Shown: positions 6,455-13,693 of the stretch, in pieces
Layout of the letters: each line of letters starts with the position of its first letter
Position numbering within the stretch: the stretch's first letter is position 1
Assembly (NCBI GenBank): GCA_046482855.1
Contig: JAWOEH010000209.1
Coordinates: 1-13,693, forward strand
Length of the DNA stretch: 13,693 nt
Origin: CAYVSF01 sp046482855
GTDB lineage: Bacteria > Bacteroidota > Bacteroidia > Bacteroidales > UBA12077
Reading direction: 5' to 3'
Translations under genes and position numbers: made by a program
Notes under the pieces: generated by a model
What the model was told of the DNA's origin: nothing
Database searches by the model: none
Seen by the model: the letters and a program-made list of their open reading frames with translations, nothing else

Positions 6455-7603
6455 ATGAAACGTATAAAAATAATTTTATTGAGTATTACAGCCTTTATTT
6501 TGGCTGCAGGAAGCGTAATTGCACAACAACCTGAATCGGGTGAGTGGTTGAAGAAAAAGGAGGATGCGTTTAATTTTTATATCAACTTGCACAACTCCGG
6601 GAATGTATTTTATAAAGATGGCAAATATCAGGAAACCAACTTCAAAACCGACCAGTTTCGTTTGGAGATGAGAGGAGAAGTGGCTCCCGGGGTAAGCTAC
6701 CGCGTTCGACACAGAATGAATCGTCCCAATTATGCTGCTTCGCTCGATAATCTTTCACGAGCTACTGATATTGCTTCGATTTCGTTGGCCGTAACCGATA
6801 ACTTTACCATTACAGCCGGTAAGCAGTGTGCTGCCTTTGGCGGATTTGAGTTTGACCTGAATCCGATTGACATCTATCAATACAGCGACATGATTGAGTA
6901 TATGGATAACTTCCTTACGGGAGTAGATTTTGCCTATCAGTGGCAAGATCAGCAGTTTCGCTTTCAGGTGGTAAATAGCCGCACCGACTACATCGATCAG
7001 GTGTTCTCGGAATTACCTGCTGATGTTGAGCAGAGTAAAAATCCGCTGGGATATACCGTGAATTGGAATGGTAGTTTCTTTGAAGGCTTTGTGAAAACAC
7101 GCTGGTCCTATGCTATTTACGAAGAAGCTGAGGACCATCAGATGAATTACACCGCTTTGGGGACACAATTTAACTTTACCTCTGATTTTTACCTGAATCT
7201 GGATTATCTCTATTCGCACGAAGATATCGACCGAAAAGGAATTGTATCGGATATGGTTCAGGAGCAGACCTCTGATAACGCTCCTGTTTTTAATGCCAAT
7301 TATAGCACCGTTATTGCCAAAGCAGGATATGCCGTTAATCAGAAATGGGAGTTATTTGTGAAGGGCATGTACGAAACGGCTTCGCATGAGGATAAGGTGA
7401 TTGCAGGAGATGAAAAGCTTCGTACCAGCCTTGGCTATTTTGCCGGCTTTGAATATCAGCCTGTGCCAAACTGTAAAATATTTGCCACCTATATGGGACG
7501 TGCCTACGATTTTGAGCAGGATGTAACACAATCGATTGGTGCCGATGATTATAATACGTCACAAATATCGTTAGGTATTATTTACCGTTTACAGATGTTT
7601 TAA
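6455..7603 (+). CDS. Outer-membrane porin, Porin_O_P-like beta-barrel
   Basis: The 382-residue product has a signal peptide (KRIK start, hydrophobic core, cleavage after SVIA at 23). Alternating aromatic and polar strands then run to a C-terminal Phe, as in outer-membrane barrels (final strand SLGIIYRLQMF). The stretch ITAGKQCAAFGGFEFDLNP followed by a YSDMIEYMDN segment resembles the Porin_O_P (OprO/OprP-like) family, in which GKQ..AFGG is typical. An AGGA lies 4 bases before the ATG, one of the few Shine-Dalgarno-like sites here. The gene follows asparaginase after 122 bases and precedes the cluster terminator. Its neighbours suggest that it admits asparagine, aspartate or C4-dicarboxylates rather than phosphate; that is inference. 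One Cys (in GKQCAA) is unusual for a barrel. Confidence 0.8.
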   Translation: MKRIKIILLSITAFILAAGSVIAQQPESGEWLKKKEDAFNFYINLHNSGNVFYKDGKYQETNFKTDQFRLEMRGEVAPGVSYRVRHRMNRPNYAASLDNLSRATDIASISLAVTDNFTITAGKQCAAFGGFEFDLNPIDIYQYSDMIEYMDNFLTGVDFAYQWQDQQFRFQVVNSRTDYIDQVFSELPADVEQSKNPLGYTVNWNGSFFEGFVKTRWSYAIYEEAEDHQMNYTALGTQFNFTSDFYLNLDYLYSHEDIDRKGIVSDMVQEQTSDNAPVFNANYSTVIAKAGYAVNQKWELFVKGMYETASHEDKVIAGDEKLRTSLGYFAGFEYQPVPNCKIFATYMGRAYDFEQDVTQSIGADDYNTSQISLGIIYRLQMF

Positions 7604-7638
7604 TCTGTATTGAGCGCTTATGCGCTACGTGAAACCTG

Positions 7639-7668
7639 AGGAGGGCTGCAATTTGCAGCCCTCCTTTT
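7639..7668 (+). terminator. Strong terminator of the dcu-ansB-porin cluster
   Basis: AGGAGGGCTGCA (7639-7650) pairs with TGCAGCCCTCCT (7654-7665) around a 3-base loop, a 12-bp stem followed by TTTT at 7665-7668. An outer AAACCT (7632-7637) and AGGTTT (7669-7674) can lengthen the structure. It may also stop the leftward mnmA transcript, although the tail on that side is poor. Confidence 0.88.
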
Positions 7669-7822
7669 AGGTTTACCAAATTTTGATCGTCGTGGGAGGT
7701 AAATTATTCTTGAATTATTCGGGCTAAAGGATAATGACGCGAAAAGGATTTTGCGGAAAGTATAACGAAATGGCTGTGCTAAGTTTGATAGGGTTTTACG
7801 TAGGGGGACACATCTTTCTAGT

Positions 7823-7838
7823 TGACACTATGACACTA
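7823..7838. repeat. Tandem 8-bp direct repeat next to the mnmA stop
   Basis: TGACACTA occurs twice in a row (7823-7830 and 7831-7838), three bases past the mnmA stop codon. No function is evident. It could be a slippage product or a small regulatory site. Confidence 0.5.
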
Positions 7839-7840
7839 TA

Positions 7841-9016
7841 TCAATGATGAATCGTACCCGAGCCAAGCAGTTCATCCTCTATATACCAGGCGGCAAATTG
7901 GCCGGGTGTTATGCCGCGTTGTTTTTCGTGAAAAATCAAATATAGCCCTTCGTGGGCATTGTGAAGTGTTGCTTTTTGCAAGGGTTGCCGGTAGCGAATA
8001 CGTGCTTCAACCTGCAATGGTTGGTCAGCTTCAGGAGCCAGATCTTTTCGTATCCAATGTATTTCTTCAGGAGCTATAAACAAACCTTGTCGCAACAGGC
8101 CGGGATGCTCGTGTCCCTGACCTACGTATACATTGTTTTCAGCCACATCAATGGCCAGCACATAGGCAGCTTTTTGCATGCCTCCCAGGTTGAGTCCTTT
8201 CCGTTGGCCAATGGTGTAGAAATGTGCGCCGCGGTGTGTTCCCACCTTTTTGCCCATTTCAGGGGTGAACTCGTGCGGACGTGCAGCATAATCAAGTTCT
8301 GATTCGTTGGCCGATTGTTGCGGCATTTCGTATGATTCTGGGATCTCAATAATCTTGCCCTCTTTGGCTTTTAGTTTTTGTTGTAAAAAGGTGGGAAGAT
8401 CCACTTTCCCAATGAAGCAGATGCCTTGTGAGTCCTTGCGCGTGGCGGTTGCAAATTCGTGCTCTTCGGCCAGCCGGCGCACTTCGGGTTTATCCAGGTG
8501 TCCTATGGGAAAAAGTGCCGGAGCCAGCTGTTCCTGACTCAGTTGGCACAAAAAATAACTTTGATCCTTGTTTTTGTCAAGCCCTGCCAGCAGTCGGTGA
8601 ACCGGTTTGCCGTCAATATCGATCGTTTCTTTCCGGGCATAGTGACCGGTAGCTACATAGTCGGCGCCCAATTTCAGGGCCTCTTTTACGAAAAGATCGA
8701 ACTTTATTTCCCGGTTGCACAATACATCGGGGTTGGGTGTGCGTCCTTTGGCATACTCGGCAAACATATATTCGGTAACGCGCGAAAAGTAGGCTTCGCT
8801 AAGATCGACAAAATGCAGGGGTATCGCTAGTTTTTCAGCAGTCATCTTGGCAAACAACCAATCATCTTCCCATGCACAGCTGCTGGTGAGAGTTACCGAA
8901 GCATCGTCCCAATTTTTCATAAACAGCCCTTCCACCTGGTAGCCCTGCTCTTTAAGTAGTTGAGCTGCAATGCTTGAATCTACTCCCCCCGATATGCCTA
9001 CTATAACTTTTTTCAC
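7841..9016 (-). CDS. mnmA: tRNA-specific 2-thiouridylase MnmA
   Basis: The 391-residue cytoplasmic enzyme thiolates U34 in the anticodon of tRNAs for Lys, Glu and Gln, using ATP and sulphur passed from a cysteine desulphurase. The N-terminal PP-loop SGGVDSS is at residues 9-15. The catalytic cysteines are Cys100 (PNPDVLCNREIKF) and Cys200 (DSQGICFIGKV). The central GTHRGAHFYTIGQRKGLNLGG block is at 259-279, and the C-terminal beta-barrel runs from about 285 to the end. Residues from about 223 to 253 are an acidic, Gln/Ser-rich insertion absent from the 368-residue E. coli enzyme. The start is GTG at 9016, supported by an AGGAGA seven bases upstream; the ATG farther upstream is out of frame. 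It is divergent from the addA-like gene. Confidence 0.96.
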   Translation of the reverse strand: MKKVIVGISGGVDSSIAAQLLKEQGYQVEGLFMKNWDDASVTLTSSCAWEDDWLFAKMTAEKLAIPLHFVDLSEAYFSRVTEYMFAEYAKGRTPNPDVLCNREIKFDLFVKEALKLGADYVATGHYARKETIDIDGKPVHRLLAGLDKNKDQSYFLCQLSQEQLAPALFPIGHLDKPEVRRLAEEHEFATATRKDSQGICFIGKVDLPTFLQQKLKAKEGKIIEIPESYEMPQQSANESELDYAARPHEFTPEMGKKVGTHRGAHFYTIGQRKGLNLGGMQKAAYVLAIDVAENNVYVGQGHEHPGLLRQGLFIAPEEIHWIRKDLAPEADQPLQVEARIRYRQPLQKATLHNAHEGLYLIFHEKQRGITPGQFAAWYIEDELLGSGTIHH

Positions 9017-9023
9017 GCTGGTA

Positions 9024-9029
9024 TCTCCT
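9024..9029 (-). promoter_or_regulatory. Ribosome binding site fixing the mnmA GTG start
   Basis: The minus strand reads AGGAGA seven bases before GTG. Such a strong Shine-Dalgarno sequence is rare in this window and supports the GTG start over other choices. Confidence 0.6.
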
Positions 9030-9054
9030 GTTATCCATGATTCTGTTCTGTGCG

Positions 9055-9062
9055 CAAATATA
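9055..9062 (-). promoter_or_regulatory. Candidate -7 box for mnmA
   Basis: The minus strand reads TATATTTG, a full TAnnTTTG match, 38 bases before the GTG start. No TTG lies at the expected -33 distance, so only the -7 part is supported. Confidence 0.45.
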
Positions 9063-9081
9063 CAAATCTTCCAACGAATGA

Positions 9082-9110
9082 ACCCACCACCTTTGAAATT
9101 TGGTGTGGGT
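9082..9110. repeat. Bulged inverted repeat between mnmA and addA
   Basis: ACCCACCACC (9082-9091) and GGTGTGGGT (9102-9110) pair over nine positions with one bulged base and a 10-base loop. It lies between the two divergent -7 boxes, upstream of both predicted starts, so if functional it would act on DNA, for example as an operator. Chance is also possible. Confidence 0.4.
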
Positions 9111-9162
9111 AATCTGTTGGTAAAATCTGTTTCTAAAATGACTACCCTGCTGATAGAAATTC

Positions 9163-9170
9163 TACCTTTG
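9163..9170 (+). promoter_or_regulatory. Candidate -7 box for the addA-radical SAM-YiiX run
   Basis: TACCTTTG is a full TAnnTTTG match 24 bases before the ATG at 9195. The -33 element is not evident. Its position supports 9195 as the start, because the earlier in-frame ATG at 9138 would lie upstream of the promoter. Confidence 0.45.
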
Positions 9171-9194
9171 AAGAGAAAATCAAGTTATCTGATT

Positions 9195-12100
9195 ATGCCC
9201 TTAACTGTATACAAAGCTTCTGCCGGTTCGGGAAAAACTTATACCCTTACGCGCGATTACCTGCAAATAGCTTTTCGTTCGCCTAACTATTTTGAGCGCA
9301 TTCTGGCGGTTTCCTTTACCAATAAAGCTGCCGGTGAAATGAAAGCCCGTATTTTGCGTGAGCTTAGTGCCTTGGCCGATGGACGGAAAAGCGACTTTAC
9401 CGACTATTTTCTTACACAGTTTGGTGGCCACGAACAACAACTGGCCCAGCGGGCAACGCAATGCCTTCAGCAGATACTGCACAATTACCATCGATTTGCA
9501 GTGGGCACTATTGATCAGTTTTTTCAAAAAGTGCTGCGTGCCTTTATTCGCGAACTCAAGCTACAGCCGGTTTACAAGTTGCAGTTGGACGATTCTGAGG
9601 TGATTCGAAAGGCTATTGATACCTTGTTGTTGAAGGTGGAAGAGAGCCCTGAACTGCAAGCGTGGCTCAAGGAGATGGCCTTGGCACGCATCGAGGAGGG
9701 CAAATCCTGGGATTTTCGTTATGCCATTGAATCCTTCTCACCTGAATTGTCCAAAGAGCATTTTCAGGAATTTCGCGAGGTGCTGTACGACAAGGTACAC
9801 GACAAAACTTTTATGCAAAAATGGCTGAAGCAGATTCATGGCGAAGTCAAACGATTTGATAAAACACTAAAAGAATATGGAAATAGAGGATTGGAGGCCA
9901 TGGAAAGCCATGGTTTATCCATTGATGATTTTAAAGGCAAGGGAAGAGGCCCCGCTGCACACTTTAAGAAACTAGTGGAAAAGGAGCCTAAGGATGCTGA
10001 ACCTTCCACAACTGCTCGCAAAGCACTGAATGATCCGGGAGAATTTTCGACCAAAACAGCGCCCGGCGATGTGGTGCTCTTTGCCGAGCAAACATTAGCG
10101 CCACTGTTGCGTGAGGCTATGGGCTTTTACGATGAACATATAAAGCGCTATAATACCCTTAATGAGGTAAAACGACATATTTATGTATTGGGTCTGGTAA
10201 CGGATATCTCGGCCCAGGTTCGTACCTATTGCAACGACGAGAATTTGTTTCTGCTTTCAGATACTTCCCGCCTTATTCAGTTGATAATTGACGGAAACGA
10301 GGCCCCCTTTCTCTACGAAAAGGTAGGCAATCATTACAATCACTTCATGATTGATGAGTTTCAGGATACCTCCCGGTTGCAATGGGATAACTTTCGTCCG
10401 CTGATAGCCAATAGCCTGGCTGAAGGGCATGAGAGCTTGTTAGTGGGTGATATTAAGCAGTCGATATACCGTTGGCGAAATGGCGATTGGGATATTCTGG
10501 CCCGACAGGTGTACCAAAATTTCCAACACCAGGGAGTGGAGACACGCACCCTCGATCATAACTGGCGAAGTAAGAAACAGGTAGTGGCTTTTAATAACAG
10601 TTTGTTTCGAACAATGGCGCAGATCTTACAGAACGAACTGAATGCAGAATTTCCTGATGAACAGGAAAATCCATGGGCTGACGTTATTGTGGATGCCTAT
10701 GCCGACACGATGCAAAAGGTTATTGATAAGCCGGCTAAGGAGGGTGGGTTTGCGAAGTTTGAATTTGTGGAACGGGAGAAACTCTCGGAAGCCCGCGAGG
10801 AGGTGTTAGCTGAGAAAATTCCTGAAACCTTGCGCAAGCTTCAGGATAAAGGCTATGCGCTGAAAGATATAGCCATTTTAGTACGGCGGGGCAGCGAAGG
10901 ACAGGCTGTAGCCGATGCATTAATGGCCTGTCAGGAGGAAGCCTCACCCGATACTCCCTATCGGTACGATTTTATTTCCAACGATTCCCTTTTTCTTTAT
11001 AAGGCTACGCCTGTAAGGTTGTTGGTAGCTTTACTCAGCTTTGTGAATGATCCGGTGTCGCTGGACAGGGCTGCCATTGTTAACGAGTACGCCCGGTATA
11101 TCGGAGTGGAGGAAAAGGGCACACATGCTTTGTTTGTCGATGAGGCACCCGATCTGTTGAGCGATCTTCCGCAGTGGAAACATTTGGCGGTACACGAATT
11201 GGTCGACAGGCTCATTGCTCGGTTTGGGTTGTATAAAGATCAAAAATATTTCCCCTATTTGCAGGTTTTTCAGGATGTTGTGCACTCCTATGTACAGGAA
11301 AATCCAGTAGATGTGTTTTCTTTCCTTACCTGGTGGGACCAGGAGGGAGGGACCAAAACATTAACGGTAAACGAACAGCAGGATGCCATTCGCATTATCA
11401 CCATACATAAATCCAAAGGGTTGCAGTTTAAGGCGGTGCTTGTTCCTTTTTGTGAATGGCCCATAGGTGTGCATGGAACATTAAGTCCGCTGATGTGGTG
11501 TATACCGCAAGAGGCTCCATTGAATGAATTGCCGGTGGTGCCCTTTAAATACAGCAAAAAAATCATGCCCAACTCCTCCTTTCAGGCGGAGTATTTCCAG
11601 GAGACCATGCGCCAGTATGTGGACAACCTGAATCTGGCTTATGTGGCCTTTACCCGTGCCGAGGAGGCACTTTTTGCCTTTGCTCCTGCACAAATTCCTT
11701 CCCAAAAGTCCAAAAGTGCTGGCCATATCGGACATATGATGAAAAAAGCCGCTGAAGTATTCGTCAATTTCTTTGGCGATACTCCCGGAGAGGGGTTTGT
11801 GGATCTTACCGAAAAAATAGAGGAAAAAGAGCAAAGCTGGGCGGTAGTTGTGGGTGACTTGTCTGAGAGCCTTGATGAGGCCACGGAAAGTGCTACCCTG
11901 CAACTGGATGCCTACCATGTGTATCCCGGTCAGCAGCGTTTGCGCATGAAACAGTACGCTGCCGACTACTTTATAACCGACAGGGAGCAGCAACTAACGG
12001 CCATAAATCAAGGCAACTTGTTGCATGAAGCTTTTTCCTATATAAAAACACCCGAAGATGTGCCGGCAGCTGTGCAGCGGTTAGTTTTCGACGGAAAGAT

Positions 12101-12470
12101 CAGCACTCGTGAGCAGCCCGACTATGAAAAGAAACTTTCCGTATTTTTAGCACATCCGGAGGCACGTGACTGGTTTTCGGGAAGCTGGCAAATACATACC
12201 GAGAATGAAATTATCCTGCCACAAAAGTATTTGGAGCGTGCCGGCCATTCTGCAGGTAAGCAGTGGTCATACCGACCCGACCGGGTATTGAGTCGGGAAG
12301 GAAAAACATTGGTAATCGATTTTAAATTTGGTGAAACCCGCGGGCATCATGATGGCTATGTGCGACAGGTGCAGCGATATGTTTCGCTTTTACAGGATAT
12401 GGGATATCAAAAGGTTGAAGGCTACCTGTGGTATGTGAAAGCCGGTGAGGTTGTTTTGTGTAATGAGTAA
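9195..12470 (+). CDS. addA: AddA/RecB-like UvrD-family helicase with C-terminal PD-(D/E)XK nuclease
   Basis: The 1091-residue protein should unwind and trim broken DNA ends for recombination repair. Superfamily I helicase motifs appear in order: Walker A ASAGSGKT (8-15), motif Ia VSFTNKAAGEMKARI (39-53), GTIDQFFQ (104-111), Walker B IDEFQDTSR (386-394), GDIKQSIYRWR (418-428), DHNWRS (454-459), ITIHKSKGLQF (735-745) and YVAFTRAEEALF (816-827). A RecB-family nuclease follows: His944 in GNLLHEAF, Asp1029 in RPDRVL, Asp1042 and Lys1044 in DFKFGE, and Gln1058 to Tyr1062 as QVQRY. All nuclease residues are present. The frame is open back to 8970, but Walker A near residue 8 is typical and the earlier part overlaps mnmA, so I chose 9195. 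No addB lies beside it, so AddA is the likely but not the only reading. Confidence 0.9.
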   Translation: MPLTVYKASAGSGKTYTLTRDYLQIAFRSPNYFERILAVSFTNKAAGEMKARILRELSALADGRKSDFTDYFLTQFGGHEQQLAQRATQCLQQILHNYHRFAVGTIDQFFQKVLRAFIRELKLQPVYKLQLDDSEVIRKAIDTLLLKVEESPELQAWLKEMALARIEEGKSWDFRYAIESFSPELSKEHFQEFREVLYDKVHDKTFMQKWLKQIHGEVKRFDKTLKEYGNRGLEAMESHGLSIDDFKGKGRGPAAHFKKLVEKEPKDAEPSTTARKALNDPGEFSTKTAPGDVVLFAEQTLAPLLREAMGFYDEHIKRYNTLNEVKRHIYVLGLVTDISAQVRTYCNDENLFLLSDTSRLIQLIIDGNEAPFLYEKVGNHYNHFMIDEFQDTSRLQWDNFRPLIANSLAEGHESLLVGDIKQSIYRWRNGDWDILARQVYQNFQHQGVETRTLDHNWRSKKQVVAFNNSLFRTMAQILQNELNAEFPDEQENPWADVIVDAYADTMQKVIDKPAKEGGFAKFEFVEREKLSEAREEVLAEKIPETLRKLQDKGYALKDIAILVRRGSEGQAVADALMACQEEASPDTPYRYDFISNDSLFLYKATPVRLLVALLSFVNDPVSLDRAAIVNEYARYIGVEEKGTHALFVDEAPDLLSDLPQWKHLAVHELVDRLIARFGLYKDQKYFPYLQVFQDVVHSYVQENPVDVFSFLTWWDQEGGTKTLTVNEQQDAIRIITIHKSKGLQFKAVLVPFCEWPIGVHGTLSPLMWCIPQEAPLNELPVVPFKYSKKIMPNSSFQAEYFQETMRQYVDNLNLAYVAFTRAEEALFAFAPAQIPSQKSKSAGHIGHMMKKAAEVFVNFFGDTPGEGFVDLTEKIEEKEQSWAVVVGDLSESLDEATESATLQLDAYHVYPGQQRLRMKQYAADYFITDREQQLTAINQGNLLHEAFSYIKTPEDVPAAVQRLVFDGKISTREQPDYEKKLSVFLAHPEARDWFSGSWQIHTENEIILPQKYLERAGHSAGKQWSYRPDRVLSREGKTLVIDFKFGETRGHHDGYVRQVQRYVSLLQDMGYQKVEGYLWYVKAGEVVLCNE

Positions 12471-12473
12471 ATT

Positions 12474-13436
12474 ATGAGTGACGAAAAAACATACGTTTGG
12501 GGGCATAAACGGCGATTTAATGCCTATAGTAACTATTTTAAACGCACTTTTGGCGAGCGGCTACAAAAGCTCTCAATTGATGCAGGTTTTACCTGTCCCA
12601 ATCGTGATGGGACGGTAGGTCGCGGAGGTTGTACCTATTGCAATAATCTGGCCTTCAATCCTTCGTACTGCATGCCCGAAAAGTCCGTGAGCCAGCAAAT
12701 TGAGGAGGGAATTGAGTTTCATAGAGCCCGGTATCGACGTACACGCAAGTATTTGGCTTATTTTCAGGCGTACTCCAATACTTATGCGCCCGTTGAGCAA
12801 TTGCGAAAGATTTATGATGAAGCTTTAGCTATGGAGGGAGTTGTTGGCCTTGTAATCGGTACTCGTCCTGACTGTATCGATGAGGAGAAGCTTGCCTATT
12901 TCCGGGAGTTGGCCCAATCGCACTACATAACTATTGAGTATGGTATTGAGTCGTGTTACGACGAAACACTGCGCCGCATAAACCGGGGACACGATTTTGC
13001 CAGTGCGCAGAGGGCTCTTGAGTTGACCGCCCGCTATGGTTTGCGCACCGGAGCACATTTTATTTTTGATCTGCCGGGCGAAACACGTGAGATGATGCTG
13101 AAACAGGCCGATATTATATCACAAATGCCTTTGCAGTCGGTAAAGTTCCATCAGTTACAGGTGATGAAAGATACCTTCATGGCAAAAGAGTACCAGGAAC
13201 ACCCGGAAACCTTTCGCTTTTTTGAGCTGGAGGAGTATCTGGACTTTTTCGTCTCCTTTTTGGAGCGCCTGAATCCGGCAATTGTAGTGGAGCGGTTTGT
13301 TGGCGAAGCCCCACCGCGTTTTCGAGTGTCGCCGGATTGGGGGAATTACAGAAACGACCAGTTGGTTACTATGTTAGAGCAAAAACTAAAAGAGAAAGAT
13401 ACATGGCAAGGAAAAAAGTATCAGCCGCAGGCATAA
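12474..13436 (+). CDS. Radical SAM protein, TIGR01212/YhcC family
   Basis: The 320-residue cytoplasmic protein belongs to the radical SAM superfamily. The cluster ligands are spaced C-x11-C-x2-C: Cys41 in FTCPNRDGT, with Cys53 and Cys56 in GGCTYCNN. This spacing and the flanking NRDGTVGRGGCTYCNN typify TIGR01212, whose E. coli member is YhcC, of uncertain function. Further family blocks are AYSNTYAP (99-106), GLVIGTRPDCI (125-135), EYGIES near 155-160 and HFIFDLPGETREM near 195-207. The length is normal. It starts 3 bases after the addA-like stop, so the two are co-transcribed and probably translationally coupled. The next gene begins inside its end, overlapping by 34 bases. Confidence 0.93.
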   Translation: MSDEKTYVWGHKRRFNAYSNYFKRTFGERLQKLSIDAGFTCPNRDGTVGRGGCTYCNNLAFNPSYCMPEKSVSQQIEEGIEFHRARYRRTRKYLAYFQAYSNTYAPVEQLRKIYDEALAMEGVVGLVIGTRPDCIDEEKLAYFRELAQSHYITIEYGIESCYDETLRRINRGHDFASAQRALELTARYGLRTGAHFIFDLPGETREMMLKQADIISQMPLQSVKFHQLQVMKDTFMAKEYQEHPETFRFFELEEYLDFFVSFLERLNPAIVVERFVGEAPPRFRVSPDWGNYRNDQLVTMLEQKLKEKDTWQGKKYQPQA

Positions 13437-13693
13437 TCCTGCTCATCGGGTTATTGGGAAGTTTTTATGGGTGCAAAAATCGTAGCCAAACCTCTTCACC
13501 CCAATGGAGTGAGCAATCGATAGAAACCGGCGATTTGCTGTTTCAGGATATCGATTGTGGGCCGCTGTGCGAAGCTATTGAGCGTGTTACACAAAGTATC
13601 AGAGGCGTGCATTTTTCGCATGTGGGTATTGCCCAATGGAAAAACGACAACCTATATGTATTGGAAGCCTCACAAGGGAGTGTGCATTATACG
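13403..13693 (+). CDS. YiiX-like permuted papain-fold lipoprotein (3' end outside window)
   Basis: Ninety-seven codons are visible. Residues 1-24 look like a lipoprotein signal: MARKK start, hydrophobic core and Cys24 in SFYGC, a loose lipobox of the kind tolerated in Bacteroidota. The mature part has TGDLLFQ (42-48), an AIERVTQSI helix, FSHVGI (71-76) with probable catalytic His73, and VLEA (86-89). This order matches the YiiX/YaeF permuted NlpC/P60 (papain-like) group, in which the catalytic Cys comes later, here beyond the window. Such enzymes are thought to hydrolyse amide or ester bonds; the substrate is unknown. The 34-base overlap with the radical SAM gene places it in the same operon. 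I see no alternative ATG start downstream before the conserved part. Confidence 0.75.
   Translation, partial: MARKKVSAAGIILLIGLLGSFYGCKNRSQTSSPQWSEQSIETGDLLFQDIDCGPLCEAIERVTQSIRGVHFSHVGIAQWKNDNLYVLEASQGSVHYT

Noticed and set aside
7780..7787. TAAGTTTG, another full rightward -7 box in the spacer after the porin
   Set aside because: It lacks a -33 element at the right distance and leads into the antisense of mnmA. No small RNA structure or terminator was seen after it.
7670..7840. Possible small gene or RNA between the cluster terminator and mnmA
   Set aside because: No convincing reading frame, stable fold or terminator was found. Only the tandem TGACACTA repeat stands out.
8970..9194. Upstream extension of the addA-like frame
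   Set aside because: It overlaps mnmA, crosses the predicted promoter and encodes nothing conserved. Walker A is already at residue 8 from the ATG at 9195.
11481..11993. 170-codon leftward open frame
   Set aside because: It is antisense to the addA-like gene between two of its conserved motifs. The low stop density comes from the coding strand's codon use.
1..13693. Mobile elements, CRISPR arrays, defence islands or prophage genes
   Set aside because: I saw no transposase, integrase, repeat-spacer array or att-like repeats at the tRNA. Apart from the small DUF4177-like gene, the identified genes belong to known metabolic, repair and regulatory families, all as intact reading frames except where cut by the window edges.

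Overview
The window looks like chromosomal DNA from a member of the Bacteroidota, probably an anaerobic or facultatively anaerobic Bacteroidales or Marinilabiliales type. Several things point there: an excellent Bacteroidota-type promoter (TTTG, 19 bases, TATTTTTG) in front of a tRNA gene, further TAnnTTTG -7 boxes before other genes, mostly absent Shine-Dalgarno sequences, a DPP IV-type peptidase, a Porin_O_P-like outer-membrane barrel and a Bacteroidota-style MnmA with an internal insertion. The genus cannot be told from this sequence. I see no mobile element, CRISPR array or phage gene.

Left part (1-2916): the tail of an unidentified rightward gene meets a leftward tRNA-Leu(GAG) across a two-way terminator. 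A small rightward DUF4177-like gene and a leftward secreted DPP IV-family peptidase then converge on a second two-way terminator.

Middle part (3049-7668): this is the most coherent unit. A Crp/Fnr-family regulator is transcribed divergently from a three-gene rightward cluster: a Dcu-type C4-dicarboxylate transporter, a type II periplasmic L-asparaginase and an outer-membrane porin. A strong hairpin terminator ends the cluster. My reading is that asparagine enters through the porin, is deamidated to aspartate in the periplasm, and is exchanged by Dcu, probably for succinate, to feed fumarate respiration. The 218-base divergent spacer holds a CRP-like palindrome (TGTGA-N6-TCACG), two opposite -7 boxes and a perfect 9-bp inverted repeat enclosing the dcu -7 box, so direct control and autoregulation by the neighbouring Crp/Fnr protein are plausible.

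Right part (7841-13693): mnmA (tRNA 2-thiouridylase) runs leftward. Divergent from it is a rightward operon-like run: an AddA-type helicase-nuclease, a TIGR01212/YhcC-like radical SAM protein starting 3 bases after it, and a YiiX-like papain-fold lipoprotein that overlaps the radical SAM gene by 34 bases and is cut by the window edge. No addB partner is visible.

I did not find an obviously new biological system. The most interesting item is the regulator-dcu-ansB-porin module and its compact control region.
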